A stretch of 42,073 bases of DNA from Deltaproteobacteria bacterium (GCA_016875095.1 VGSG01000028.1:1-42073), one strand, 5' to 3'. Positions 1 through 8,171 are shown, counted from the stretch's first letter. Notes: generated by a model from the sequence alone, not told the origin. Numbers and translations are program-made.

Positions 1-258
1 GCCGACGAGGACGGATTTACGGCCGTCTGGCCTACGGTGGACGAATTCCACGCGGGATGCGCTGACGGCCTGTTCATGACCGCGTGGCTGTTTGAGGATG
101 GATTGCCGCGGAGTCTGCCCCGTTTCGTGGATTTCCGGGCGGCAGTCCTACTCACACAATTGGAACACGGTGACACGAGCCGTAATGAACAGGGCGTGCC
201 GTTGTATGAGATCGACACGAACATGTTCTCGGCGCTCCAGGCAGAGCAGAGGTTGTGA
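1..258 (+). CDS. 3' end of an unknown island gene (partial)
   Basis: The frame is open from the first base of the window to a TGA at 256-258, so the gene begins beyond the left edge. The 85 visible residues are soluble and mildly acidic, with no membrane segment or motif I recognise. A GTG at 37 could act as an internal start, but the reading frame continues upstream of it with normal codons. The stop overlaps the ATG of the next gene, so the two are probably translationally coupled. Position inside a tRNA-Pro-linked element suggests phage or island cargo. Function unknown. Confidence 0.5.
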   Translation, partial: ADEDGFTAVWPTVDEFHAGCADGLFMTAWLFEDGLPRSLPRFVDFRAAVLLTQLEHGDTSRNEQGVPLYEIDTNMFSALQAEQRL

Positions 259-683
259 TGCCGAAGAAACGGCAAGAGGCCGCCCCCAAACCGCTTCTGG
301 AGCTACTTCAACAGACGCAGGCGGATAGCAACCTGAAGACGAGATGCTTTCATTTACTTCGGAGCAATCTCTCACGGGTGAAGTCACCGCGGGATTTTGA
401 AAGGCTGTATGACGGGCTCTTTGCCTGCATCACTATTCTAGGGCCCCAGGGCGATGCTTACCTGAAGACCCTTGATCGGCTGAGGCGCACCCTTGATTCC
501 GCTGCCGCCGAACACGAACGGGCCGGGGGCTGGATGGACCTGATCGTTTCAATCATCCAAAACCTTGTGCCCCACATGGTCCCGGACCTGTGGGCCAGGA
601 TTCGTCCGGGATGGGAGAAAGTCCTTGATCGCCGCCTGCCCAAGCATCCGAAGGAGGAGAAAAGACCACCGTGGAAAATCTAA
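258..683 (+). CDS. Unknown 141-aa island protein
   Basis: The ATG at 258 overlaps the previous stop (TGATG); a GTG one codon earlier is also possible. The protein is basic and predicted mostly helical, with Lys/Arg-rich ends and a hydrophobic helix near residues 92-105 that is too amphipathic to call a membrane span. No family was recognised. The 3' end overlaps the start of the next gene by 13 bp, which continues the tight packing typical of phage or island operons. Function unknown. Confidence 0.5.
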   Translation: MPKKRQEAAPKPLLELLQQTQADSNLKTRCFHLLRSNLSRVKSPRDFERLYDGLFACITILGPQGDAYLKTLDRLRRTLDSAAAEHERAGGWMDLIVSIIQNLVPHMVPDLWARIRPGWEKVLDRRLPKHPKEEKRPPWKI

Positions 684-922
684 CGCTACGAATCGACGGC
701 GATAAGCTCATCATCGAGATCGATCTGACAATGCGGGGAAGGCCCTCGAAGTCGGGACGCTCGGCGGTCATCTCGTGCTCAGGGGGCAACATCCCGCTGG
801 TCACCCCGGACGGGCAATATCGACCTGAGCGATTGAACCTCACCGTTTCGCGAGCGATCACCCAAGACGACCTTGAAAACTGGCCCGGCGATGACATGGC
901 CGACACGACCGAACGGACATGA
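671..922 (+). CDS. Small beta-rich protein of unknown function (83 aa)
   Basis: A GTG start at 671 is preceded by a strong GGAGGAG at about 653-659, inside the end of the upstream gene. The N-terminal half alternates hydrophobic and charged residues (LTLRIDGDKLIIEIDLT), then a PSKSGRSAVIS segment and a GGN turn, suggesting a small beta-sheet protein. From memory this resembles a widespread family of short phage/plasmid proteins with a GxKLxIxxDL...PSxSGK pattern, which I cannot verify here. The last 20 residues are acidic. Function unknown. Confidence 0.5.
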   Translation: MENLTLRIDGDKLIIEIDLTMRGRPSKSGRSAVISCSGGNIPLVTPDGQYRPERLNLTVSRAITQDDLENWPGDDMADTTERT

Positions 923-998
923 CCGCCATACGAACAGCCCTGTGATGGGCTCTCGCTGTGGCACATAACGATATGACATTAAAGGAGGATACGGACCG

Positions 999-1391
999 AT
1001 GAGCGCAGAATGCAAAGAAAAAAGTTCCCCAACTGCCTCGCGTGCACGCACGCAAACCAAGATTCTCAATGACCTAACCGCAGCCCATCGCTGCCTTAAT
1101 GGCAACTGGAAGCTACTCGACCGAAGCATTACAAAGACGCACCAACTGCTTGACCGCCTGCGTCGAAATAGCACGACGAAGGATGACGTGAGGATTGAAT
1201 TAATGGAGCGCCTGCTCAAGTTGGACGATCATCTGATCACCACGATGGAAGCGCAGATCGAGGTGCAAGAATGGATTGGGCAGCGACAGAGTGAGCGAAT
1301 CCTGCCTGAGATTAGGAGATGCCTTCTTGAGCTGCAAGCCGAACTCGAAAAAGAGTGGGCCCGCGAAGAAGCCGCGGACATGGAGCAATAA
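999..1391 (+). CDS. Unknown helical/coiled-coil protein (130 aa)
   Basis: The ATG at 999 follows a good ribosome binding site (AAAGGAGG at 981-988). The protein is almost entirely helical with heptad-like spacing of Leu/Ile (for example LLDRLRR, LMERLLKLDDHL, LLELQAELEKEW) and very charged, consistent with a coiled coil. It has no signal peptide or catalytic motif. Its place just before an excisionase/integrase pair suggests an accessory or structural role in the element. No specific function can be assigned. Confidence 0.5.
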   Translation: MSAECKEKSSPTASRARTQTKILNDLTAAHRCLNGNWKLLDRSITKTHQLLDRLRRNSTTKDDVRIELMERLLKLDDHLITTMEAQIEVQEWIGQRQSERILPEIRRCLLELQAELEKEWAREEAADMEQ

Positions 1392-1419
1392 CAAGAAATC
1401 CTGACCAGCGACTGACCAC

Positions 1420-1728
1420 ATGGAACACCTACTTACCCCAGAAGAAGCCAGTCAATTACTGGCGATCCCGATCAAGACGGTTCACGAATTATGCCGCCGT
1501 CACGTGCTGGGGTTTGTGCGTATGGACAACCGAGGCACCCGGCGCTTCACAATGGAGCAGATCCAGGCATTTATCCAGAGCCAGACGGTCGCACCCCGAA
1601 TCGCTGTTGACACAAGGCAAACGAAAGTCTTACCCTCTCGGCCGAAACCTATCACACAGAAAGGAGGCGAGAGACAGACAGGGGTTTCGACTAGGGCGCA
1701 ACTCAGAGAGGAGATGCGCTCATGGTGA
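1420..1728 (+). CDS. Excisionase-like / MerR-type helix-turn-helix DNA-binding protein
   Basis: This 102-aa protein has an N-terminal winged-helix module of the excisionase (Xis/AlpA, MerR-like) type: LLTPEEASQLLAIPIKTVHEL is helix-turn-helix, followed by a wing (GTRRFTMEQIQAFI). Proteins of this class bind bent attachment-site DNA and tilt the recombinase towards excision, or regulate it. The C-terminal third is polar and probably disordered. Its last 7 bp overlap the integrase start (ATG at 1722 within CATGGTGA), so the two are coupled. Family assignment rests on motif and neighbourhood. Confidence 0.75.
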   Translation: MEHLLTPEEASQLLAIPIKTVHELCRRHVLGFVRMDNRGTRRFTMEQIQAFIQSQTVAPRIAVDTRQTKVLPSRPKPITQKGGERQTGVSTRAQLREEMRSW

Positions 1729-2942
1729 CTAAGAGAGGGAAGAAACATTACATCTACTTCCGACCGTTCAAGAGCGAGAAGATCGGGCTCGCTGTGGACG
1801 TGCCGACAAAAACCGAGGCAAGGGCTATCGAAACCATGATCCTGCGAGCCTGCCGAACTGGGGACTACTCAAGCCTTGATCCCGTGTCCCGTGAAGCCAC
1901 GGTCAGGATGTTCATCAACCAGGGCTGGCAGCTACCCGCGGGCCTTGGAGATGGGCAAGCTGGACCTCTGCCGGAATTGTCCTTGGGGGAAGCTTCTGAA
2001 CGGTTTCTCAAGAGCCCGGAAGTCAGGGATACCAAGCAGCGCTGGCGTCACAAGATTGCGCTCTTGAACATCTTGGAACGGCTCGGAAAGGAAACTCCGG
2101 TCAAGAGCTTGTGGATTTCGGACCTGAAGGCATACCGTGAGGCCCGGCTGAAAGAAGGCCGTAAGCCGACCACGATCAACCGGGAGCTTAGCTCACTCAG
2201 TAGGCTCTTTGCCTTCCTGGTTGAAGAGCGGATCGTGGATGACAACCCTGTGAGGCGTCTGCCGAAGCTGTCAGAGAAGTGCTCTCTGCGGCAAGTTCAA
2301 ATGAGCAAGGCGGACGTGGAGCGAATAGCCGCGGCTTGCCCGGCCTGGTATGCAGCGATGATCTGGACAGCTTACTACACCGGAATGCGCCGGGGCGAGT
2401 TGCTCAATTTACGCCGAAAACAGGTGAACCTTCAGCGCCGGATGATATACCTGACCGGAGAGGACACGAAGGAAGGACGAATCAAGAGAGTCCCGTTACG
2501 TCGTGAACTGGTTTCGATACTGGAAGAAGCCGTGAAAGTCCCTTTTCTGAAGACGGATCATGTCTTCGTGGTTCGAGACTCCAAAGGAGTAAGACCGGTA
2601 CATGAGGAGACGGCCAAGAATCCCTGGGGCCGAGCCTGTGAGAAGCTCGCGCTTAATAAGCCTTGGCCTCGGTTCCATGACCTAAGAGCGACCTGGAAGA
2701 CGAACGCCAGGCGATCAGGTGTGCATCCTGAGATCGAGCGGGCGATCATGGGACATGGTGAGCGAGGGCTATCGGTTCACGAGAGGTACGGCTTCATATC
2801 GGACGAAGAGCTGCTCCAGGCCGTCGACGCGATGACCTTCGATCACGTCAAGGAAACCGTGGTGATTGCCGTCACCACGGCTTCCGAAGAAAAAGGTAAC
2901 AAAATGGTAACAAGTGCGGTTTTTCAAGGAGGAAGGTTTTGA
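1722..2942 (+). CDS. Tyrosine recombinase / integrase
   Basis: This 406-aa site-specific recombinase catalyses integration and excision of the element through a 3'-phosphotyrosine intermediate. Visible parts are an N-terminal arm-type DNA-binding region (about 1-70), a core-binding SAM-like domain (about 85-180) and a catalytic domain with the family residues: Arg in TGMRRGEL (R223), HDLR (H319, R322), His in the GHG motif (H345) and the nucleophile Tyr in HERYGF (Y356). The gene ends 8 bp from the 3' end of tRNA-Pro, the expected place for an integrase next to its own attachment site. It overlaps the excisionase-like gene. The family and catalytic residues are clear; whether the element still moves is unknown. 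Confidence 0.93.
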   Translation: MVTKRGKKHYIYFRPFKSEKIGLAVDVPTKTEARAIETMILRACRTGDYSSLDPVSREATVRMFINQGWQLPAGLGDGQAGPLPELSLGEASERFLKSPEVRDTKQRWRHKIALLNILERLGKETPVKSLWISDLKAYREARLKEGRKPTTINRELSSLSRLFAFLVEERIVDDNPVRRLPKLSEKCSLRQVQMSKADVERIAAACPAWYAAMIWTAYYTGMRRGELLNLRRKQVNLQRRMIYLTGEDTKEGRIKRVPLRRELVSILEEAVKVPFLKTDHVFVVRDSKGVRPVHEETAKNPWGRACEKLALNKPWPRFHDLRATWKTNARRSGVHPEIERAIMGHGERGLSVHERYGFISDEELLQAVDAMTFDHVKETVVIAVTTASEEKGNKMVTSAVFQGGRF

Positions 2943-2949
2943 GTTTCGC

Positions 2950-3026
2950 TGGTCGGGACGACTGGATTTGAACCAGCGACCCCTGCATCCCGAATGCAGT
3001 GCTCTACCAGGCTGAGCCACGTCCCG
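2950..3026 (-). tRNA. tRNA-Pro (anticodon CGG)
   Basis: A full 77-nt cloverleaf reads on the minus strand. It has a 7-bp acceptor stem (CGGGACG pairing with CGTCCCG), D arm GCTC/GAGC, anticodon stem CTGCA/TGCAG with loop TTCGGGA giving anticodon CGG (Pro, CCG codons), a TTCAAAT T-loop closed by CTGG/CCAG-type pairs, discriminator A and an encoded CCA. It resembles E. coli proK. Its 3' end faces the integrase, so the 3' half is the probable attachment site of the element to the left. Confidence 0.95.
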
Positions 3027-3036
3027 ACACATCAAA

Positions 3037-3064
3037 ACTACAATGTGCTAGAGGCTTTTGTCAA
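3037..3064 (-). promoter_or_regulatory. Sigma70-type promoter of tRNA-Pro
   Basis: On the minus strand, a perfect -35 TTGACA (3059-3064) is separated by 16 bp from a -10 TGTAGT (3037-3042). Transcription would start near 3030, only a few bases before the mature tRNA 5' end. This is short but usual for stable RNA genes. The promoter sits on the chromosomal side, so insertion of the element at the 3' end would leave expression intact. Confidence 0.6.
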
Positions 3065-3464
3065 GAGGGGCTTCCTTCGCCCTTCGTTTTTTCCATGCGC
3101 CGTATGGATAATCTTAGGGTTTTCGAACTTTTGCGAATAGTCGAGCTTCGCCTCGTCGACCGATTGGTATAACGCTACTGGGCGTCTTTTCGTCTTTCAT
3201 CTAACCGTGTGTTGAGCGGCCTTAAAGCAAAAATGGCGCTTGACCGCGCCACTTGTGGTATGGCATGCTCAACACGGACAAGTTTTCTCAACAAAGCTGA
3301 GGACGATTTTGCCCGCGTTGACGCACGGCGGAGACGTGTAGGCGCTTCTTGGGGTTCAGAGTAGCGTACCCGCGACCGGGCGTTGCGCCGAACGCCCCTT
3401 GAGGACAATACCGTGTCATGGGCGAGGATCTCGGTTCCCTGAAGGATCGTCGGAGGGTGTGCAC
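3065..3464. other. Intergenic region without a gene
   Basis: About 400 bp between the tRNA promoter and the outer-membrane protein gene. Short open frames exist on both strands, but none has a ribosome binding site or protein-like composition. It should hold the promoter of the downstream gene, but I see no convincing -35/-10 pair. A weak GGGGC/GCCC hairpin followed by TTCG and T6 at about 3066-3098 could be a remnant terminator for the integrase side. Confidence 0.4.
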
Positions 3465-4446
3465 ATGAAACTTTGGCGCGTCGCGCTTCTTTTCGTAGTA
3501 TTGCTGTTGGCCGTAAGTCAGGTCTGGGCCGATTCCCGGCTCGGGAACGCGGGACTTTTCCGAGTCGGTCCCGTGCTTTCCGGATCCGAAGGCGGGTCCG
3601 TCTCGGGATGGAAAGCGGATGCCCAGGTGGGGCACTTCTCCACGTACCGGGCAGTCGGGGTGTCTCTTGAGGCTCGATCCGAAGCCCTGGCCACTGACTT
3701 GTTGTCGGTGGAGCATAAGTTTCCGCTGGACGGCGTCATGCTTAGCGCGTCCGTCTGCGGTCCGCTGACCGAGGCAATCCGATTGTATGCTCGGGCCGCC
3801 TGGTTTGTTCCCTTTAGTCAGAAGAGCGCCGAGACATACCTCTTAACAACGACGATCCCTGGAGTGGGAACGTTCCCCTTTTTTGGCTTCCAGGGCCTGG
3901 AACGCGGAAGTTCGTTGGTACGTGCTGGATGGCGGCTTTACATTTCCACTCTGCGGGGGGATAGATCTGGCAGGAGGATTTCGATTCGACTCTTTTGATA
4001 CACGGTTTAACAATGCGGCGGGAATAACAAATATAGGCGGCCTGGGAGAAGATGAGGCCGATTTTACTTTGACAGCGTACATTCCTTACGTGGGCTTTAT
4101 GCTGACCCAGTACCCGGGCCTGAAAATCGGGTTGATCGGATTCCCGTACGTTCCAGCGTATGTAAAGCAGAAGGAAGCATACAGTGGCGCGTTTCCGGGT
4201 ATAGCTCGGGATGAGTATTCCGGTGACCTGGGCAGCGGTTACTTTTTGGAGTTCTTTGGGGAGTACAAAGCCCGGGTGAGTTGGGGCGAGCTGGGCATAT
4301 TCGGCGCGTGGACGAGCTTGCAGACCGCCGGCAAGGTTGACGCGAGGTTCTTTCAGGTCGGTTTTGTTGCGCCGGATCAGGACTTCGAATTGAGGTTCAA
4401 CCGCAATCACTACACGTTTGGTGTAAGCTTCTCCGCCGGTTTCTAG
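3465..4446 (+). pseudogene. Outer-membrane beta-barrel-like protein, split by a one-base frameshift
   Basis: The start at 3465 encodes a clear signal peptide (Lys-Leu-Trp-Arg, a hydrophobic core, then SQVWA). The frame then runs to about 3884, after which it degenerates and stops at 3998. The continuation lies in the next frame from about 3885 to a stop at 4446. It has alternating aromatic/hydrophobic strands and ends in SFSAGF, a typical terminal Phe of an outer-membrane barrel. The switch coincides with a run of six T at 3879-3884; five T would restore one 326-aa protein. A homopolymer sequencing error or a recent mutation are both possible, so the gene may be intact in the living cell. The family within outer-membrane proteins is unrecognised. 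Confidence 0.7.
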
Positions 4447-4634
4447 CGTCCTGTCCCTGAAACATTATAAGCCCCATAATCTCCACCGCATTCTCGAGCG
4501 GTTGATCATCATCGCCGCATTTCTTCGTCCCTGTGGTTCGTTCGCGCCCCATTTTCCCTCAGCTTCAAGTCGACGCTCGATCACACCGATCTGACGGCGA
4601 TCAAAATAGAGAAAGACGGTAGCACGGCCCGTGT

Positions 4635-5603
4635 TCAGCCTACACGCTCTTTGATGCTCTGCCACGGCAGTCTATCCAAATCCACATTTCCGCCGGATAG
4701 GATGACGCCCACCCGCAGACCGGTCAGATCTATTTTGCGCTCCCACAAAACTCCGACCGGCACAGCCGCAGAGGGTTCAATAATTATTTTCGCGCGTTCC
4801 CAGATGAATTTCATCGCAGCTACGATGGCTGCTTCGCTTACGGTAACAATTTGCTCAACTCGCTCGCGGATAATAGGGAAGGTTAAGTCGCCAAGAGATG
4901 TCAACAGGCCGTCCGCTATGGTTCGCGGATTAACCGATGGGAGTATCCTCCCCGCGGCCAGGGAACGGAACGCGTCGTCAGCCCCTTCCGGCTCCGCTCC
5001 GATGACCCGGATGCCCGGGGAAAGTTCCGTAGCAGCGACGGACGCGCCGCTCAGGAGGCCACCACCGCCCACCGGAGCCAGGATCACGTCCAGGTCAGGT
5101 ATTTCCTGCAACAATTCCAGGGCCGCGGCGCCCTGTCCCGCAATGACCTGATAATTGTTGTACGGATGGATTGGTGTCGCGCGGGTTTCGGCGATCACCT
5201 GCTCTTGCATTGATTGTCGCGCTTCGAGGGTTGGCTCGCAGAAAGTGATTATGCCTCCGTACCCCGCGACCGCGGCTTTTTTCACCGCGGGCGCGGTTCG
5301 GGGCATCACGATGTACGCCGGAATCCCGCGCATCCGCGCGGCCAATGCCAGGGCCTGGGCATGGTTCCCCGATGAGTGCGTTACCACGCCTCGCGATAGA
5401 GCCGATTCGGGGAGCGAAAACACAGCATTACACGCGCCACGAAACTTGAATGCGCCTACTTTTTGCAAGTTCTCGCATTTGAGAAAGACATGCGCGGCCA
5501 CTTGCCGGTCAAGGCCGGCGCAGGTAAGCACGGGCGTGCGGCGCGCGTATGGTCGGATACGCTCCGCAGCCTGGCGAATGTCGTTAATCGTCGGCGCAGC
5601 CAC
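4635..5603 (-). CDS. Threonine/serine dehydratase (short, catabolic type)
   Basis: This PLP enzyme of fold type II would deaminate L-threonine to 2-oxobutyrate, or L-serine to pyruvate. It has 322 residues, the length of TdcB-like and serine racemase-like proteins, and lacks the C-terminal ACT domains of biosynthetic IlvA. Visible motifs are the PLP lysine in GAFKFRG (K53), SSGNHAQ (78-83), the glycine-rich phosphate cradle VGGGGLLSG (178-186) and SGGNVD near the C-terminus. The GTG start at 5603 follows AAAGGAG at good distance. It is monocistronic and diverges from the crotonase gene. Serine racemase or threo-3-hydroxyaspartate ammonia-lyase cannot be excluded, as they share these motifs. 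Confidence 0.85.
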   Translation of the reverse strand: MAAPTINDIRQAAERIRPYARRTPVLTCAGLDRQVAAHVFLKCENLQKVGAFKFRGACNAVFSLPESALSRGVVTHSSGNHAQALALAARMRGIPAYIVMPRTAPAVKKAAVAGYGGIITFCEPTLEARQSMQEQVIAETRATPIHPYNNYQVIAGQGAAALELLQEIPDLDVILAPVGGGGLLSGASVAATELSPGIRVIGAEPEGADDAFRSLAAGRILPSVNPRTIADGLLTSLGDLTFPIIRERVEQIVTVSEAAIVAAMKFIWERAKIIIEPSAAVPVGVLWERKIDLTGLRVGVILSGGNVDLDRLPWQSIKERVG

Positions 5604-6037
5604 GGTGTCTCCTTTGTCCGTGAATGTTTAAGATCCAACGTCCACCCAACGCAACCGCCTTTTTACACGCCGGTTCGAACAGTCAATCCTGCGGCCGCTT
5701 CGTTTTGCGTTTCCAAGGAGGATGGAACTCCTGTCTCCGCGTTGCCAAAAAAAGATACACAGATATGGCTATCGTGTCACCAACCAAAAAGCCGGCGCCA
5801 TGTGCGAGTTTGGTGATTTGTGCCTTGGTCTCTTTTGGGGTTTCTTTTTGTTCCGAAAAGACACGTTTGTATAAGAAGGGGACTCAAGATCCGGCGATCC
5901 TTACCCGCTTCCCGCTATTGACCGAAGGCGTTCGATCCTTACTTGACGCGTTTCGGCTTCGTGCTATCTATGCGGTGATTCTTAAGGCGGGGGGCCCTCT
6001 CCCCGGACCGGCCGGAGACCCTCGAAAGGTGAATGCA
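5604..6037. other. Divergent intergenic region, no gene seen
   Basis: This 430-bp stretch separates the dehydratase and crotonase genes. The crotonase frame happens to stay open upstream to 5624, but the translated extension is low-complexity and not protein-like, so I do not include it. The only regulatory signal I find is the candidate promoter at 5848-5875. Confidence 0.5.
5848..5875 (+). promoter_or_regulatory. Candidate sigma70 promoter upstream of the crotonase gene
   Basis: TTGTTC (5848-5853), a 16-bp spacer and TATAAG (5870-5875). The match is moderate: four of six at -35 and five of six at -10. It would leave a leader of about 155 nt before the ATG at 6038. Confidence 0.35.
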
Positions 6038-6829
6038 ATGGAATGGAACTATGTGAAAGTGGAACGCTCCGGCCGCGTGGCCGTGGTGAAGTTTGACCGC
6101 GGGGACAGCCTGAACGCCCTCTCTGTTGACCTGATGCGTGAGCTGATTGACGTAGCCGGGTCCTTTCGGGATGACACCGAGACCCTCGCGGTGGTGCTCG
6201 CGGGCGAGCGAGTTTTCTCCGCGGGAATGGATCTGAGGGATCCAAAGCTCATCGAGGCGATGCAGGGACCGCTCGGGGCTCGGCGCAGGCTCCTTGCCGC
6301 AGGGCCTGGAATGTGCCGCGCCTGGGAAGACGTGGAACAGATAACCATCGCAGCGATAGAAAAACATTGCGTGGGCGGTGGCGTATCCCTGGCCGTTTCC
6401 TGCGACTTCCGCATCGTGGGGCGGAGCGCGATCTTCCGAGTTCCCGAATTGACGCTCGGCATGAACATGAGCTGGCAGACGCTTCCACGCCTTGCCCACC
6501 TCGTGGGGCCTGCTCGGGCCAAGCAGATTGTCATACTCGCGGAGCCGGTCAGCTCCGACGAAGCCCTCGCGTGGGGCCTCGTAGAAGATGTGGCCGAAGA
6601 CGGTCACGCGCTCGCCACTGCGGTAACCATGGCCGAAAAGATCGCGGCGATGCCTCCGTTGCCCGTCAGAATGACCAAACAGGCGGTCAACGCGGCTGTC
6701 AACGCCTTGGACAACGCCGCCAGCTACATGGACAGAGACCAGTTTATGCTGTGCCAGATGACCGAGGATTACGGCGAAGCCATTTCCGCGTTCTTCACGA
6801 AAAAGAAGCCCGTGTTCAAGGGGCAATGA
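6038..6829 (+). CDS. Enoyl-CoA hydratase/isomerase (crotonase) family protein
   Basis: The start is the ATG at 6038, eight bases after an AAAGG; a GTG at 6029 lies too close to that site. The 263-aa protein has crotonase landmarks: the first oxyanion loop FSAGMDL (60-66), the second VGGGVSLA (112-119), a SCDFRI strand and the PEL segment carrying one family glutamate (E137). The other hydratase glutamate, found in GGGCELA of rat crotonase (E144), is Ser117 here. That argues against a plain 2-enoyl-CoA hydratase. An isomerase, a ring-modifying enzyme or another crotonase chemistry is possible. It would act on CoA thioesters in the cytoplasm. Substrate unknown. Confidence 0.85.
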   Translation: MEWNYVKVERSGRVAVVKFDRGDSLNALSVDLMRELIDVAGSFRDDTETLAVVLAGERVFSAGMDLRDPKLIEAMQGPLGARRRLLAAGPGMCRAWEDVEQITIAAIEKHCVGGGVSLAVSCDFRIVGRSAIFRVPELTLGMNMSWQTLPRLAHLVGPARAKQIVILAEPVSSDEALAWGLVEDVAEDGHALATAVTMAEKIAAMPPLPVRMTKQAVNAAVNALDNAASYMDRDQFMLCQMTEDYGEAISAFFTKKKPVFKGQ

Positions 6830-6978
6830 CCCGGCCGCGCGTCGTTCTCCGCAGACCCTCGAGTCCAGGCGCTTGAGCGATTTATCAGCGTCCGCGCGAT
6901 CCGTTCAACGGACAGACCCACGGGAGAAAAGCCTCATCCGCCACTTAACGGTGGAGTTTCTGTCACCGAATTTGAAAC

Positions 6979-7007
6979 TTGACGCTCTACGGGCGCCTTG
7001 ATAACCT
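6979..7007 (+). promoter_or_regulatory. Weak candidate promoter for asnA
   Basis: TTGACG (6979-6984), 17 bp, then TAACCT (7002-7007). The -35 is good and the -10 poor; GATAAC at 7000-7005 is an alternative -10 with a 15-bp spacer. It lies 37 bp before the asnA start. I see no terminator between the crotonase gene and this point, so readthrough is equally possible. Confidence 0.3.
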
Positions 7008-7043
7008 GCCAAACACCATTGAAGCTCAGAGGAGGCCACCAAT

Positions 7044-8171
7044 TTGGACAAGACCGCGGATTTAGCCGGACCAGGCATTGGCAACTATACGGATCTGGAA
7101 AAGATTCTCCCAACTGGTTACCGCCCTCTCCTCACCCCCCGAGAGACCCAAGTCGCCGTGTTTGCGCTGAAAGATTACGTGGAAGAGCATCTTTGCAGAG
7201 AACTGAACCTCATCCGAGTCACGACGCCGCTCATCGTGGATGTGGAGAGCGGTGTGAACGACACGCTGGACCGGGACGGATCAAGGACTCCGATTCAGTT
7301 TCACATTACTAACGATCATGATAAGAATCCTGTGGACGCTCAAATTGTCCAGGCCGCGACAAAGTGGAAGCGTATGGCGCTCAAGCAGTTTGACATGAAG
7401 CCCGGTGAGGGGCTTATCACCGACATGCGAGCAGTGCGAAAGGACTATTTCCTGGACCATGACCACAGCGCTTACGTGGACCAGTGGGATTGGGAACTTG
7501 CGATCACCGACGAACAACGCGCCCTCAGTTTCCTGAAAACCGTCATTGAAAAGATCTGGAAGGTGATAAAAGGCGCTGAGTCGCACATCAAAGGCATTTT
7601 CCCGCAGCTCGACTCAGGTCCTCATGAGGATCTACCCGAAGAGCTTTTCTTCATCCACGCTGAGGATATTCTCGAACGATATCCGGAATTACCGCGGAAA
7701 CAGCGCGAGACCCAGATTCTTCAGACTTGGCCGGCGGTCTTTATTTACGGCATCGGTTGGCCGCTTAAGGACGGGTACCCTCATGAAATGAGGGCAGCGG
7801 ACTATGACGATTGGGCTACTGAGATCGTGTCCGAGGACGGGCGACCCATGCATGGGCTGAACGGAGATATACTCGTTTGGAACCCGGTGACCAATCGCCG
7901 CCACGAGCTGATGTCCGGCGGAATTCGCGTCACGGCCGATACCTTGAGGCTACAAATGGAGATGGCGGGGCAAACGGACTTGCTCCGGTTTCCGTACCAT
8001 CAGGCCATCCTGAAGAATGAGATACCGTTGAGCATAGGAGGAGGCATCGGGCAGTCTCGGACATACATGCTGTTGCTCAAGAAGGCGCACCTCGGAGAAG
8101 TCAGCGTCTCCGTCTGGCCGAAGATATTGAAGCAAATCTCCCATCAGAAGAACATTCACGTGCTGGAATGA
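7044..8171 (+). CDS. asnA: Aspartate-ammonia ligase (asparagine synthetase A)
   Basis: AsnA makes L-asparagine from L-aspartate, ammonia and ATP via an aspartyl-adenylate. It is a class II aminoacyl-tRNA synthetase paralogue. Colinear family motifs include TPLIV...GVND, AAKWKR, GEGLITDMRA, SAYVDQWDWE, ADYDDW, GLNGDILVWNP and IGGGIGQSRTYMLLL. At 375 aa it is longer than E. coli AsnA (330 aa), mainly through about 25 extra N-terminal residues and small inserts. The TTG start at 7044 is chosen because of GGAGG at 7031-7035. Using ammonia instead of glutamine fits an ammonia-rich anaerobic habitat. Assignment is secure. Confidence 0.95.
   Translation: MDKTADLAGPGIGNYTDLEKILPTGYRPLLTPRETQVAVFALKDYVEEHLCRELNLIRVTTPLIVDVESGVNDTLDRDGSRTPIQFHITNDHDKNPVDAQIVQAATKWKRMALKQFDMKPGEGLITDMRAVRKDYFLDHDHSAYVDQWDWELAITDEQRALSFLKTVIEKIWKVIKGAESHIKGIFPQLDSGPHEDLPEELFFIHAEDILERYPELPRKQRETQILQTWPAVFIYGIGWPLKDGYPHEMRAADYDDWATEIVSEDGRPMHGLNGDILVWNPVTNRRHELMSGGIRVTADTLRLQMEMAGQTDLLRFPYHQAILKNEIPLSIGGGIGQSRTYMLLLKKAHLGEVSVSVWPKILKQISHQKNIHVLE

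Noticed and set aside
3879-3884. Programmed ribosomal frameshift at the T run
   Set aside because: No downstream pseudoknot or Shine-Dalgarno-type stimulator is visible, and single-product outer-membrane proteins do not normally use it; error or mutation is simpler.
5624-6037. N-terminal extension of the crotonase frame
   Set aside because: Open frame only; no ribosome binding site, unprotein-like composition, and a good start exists at 6038.
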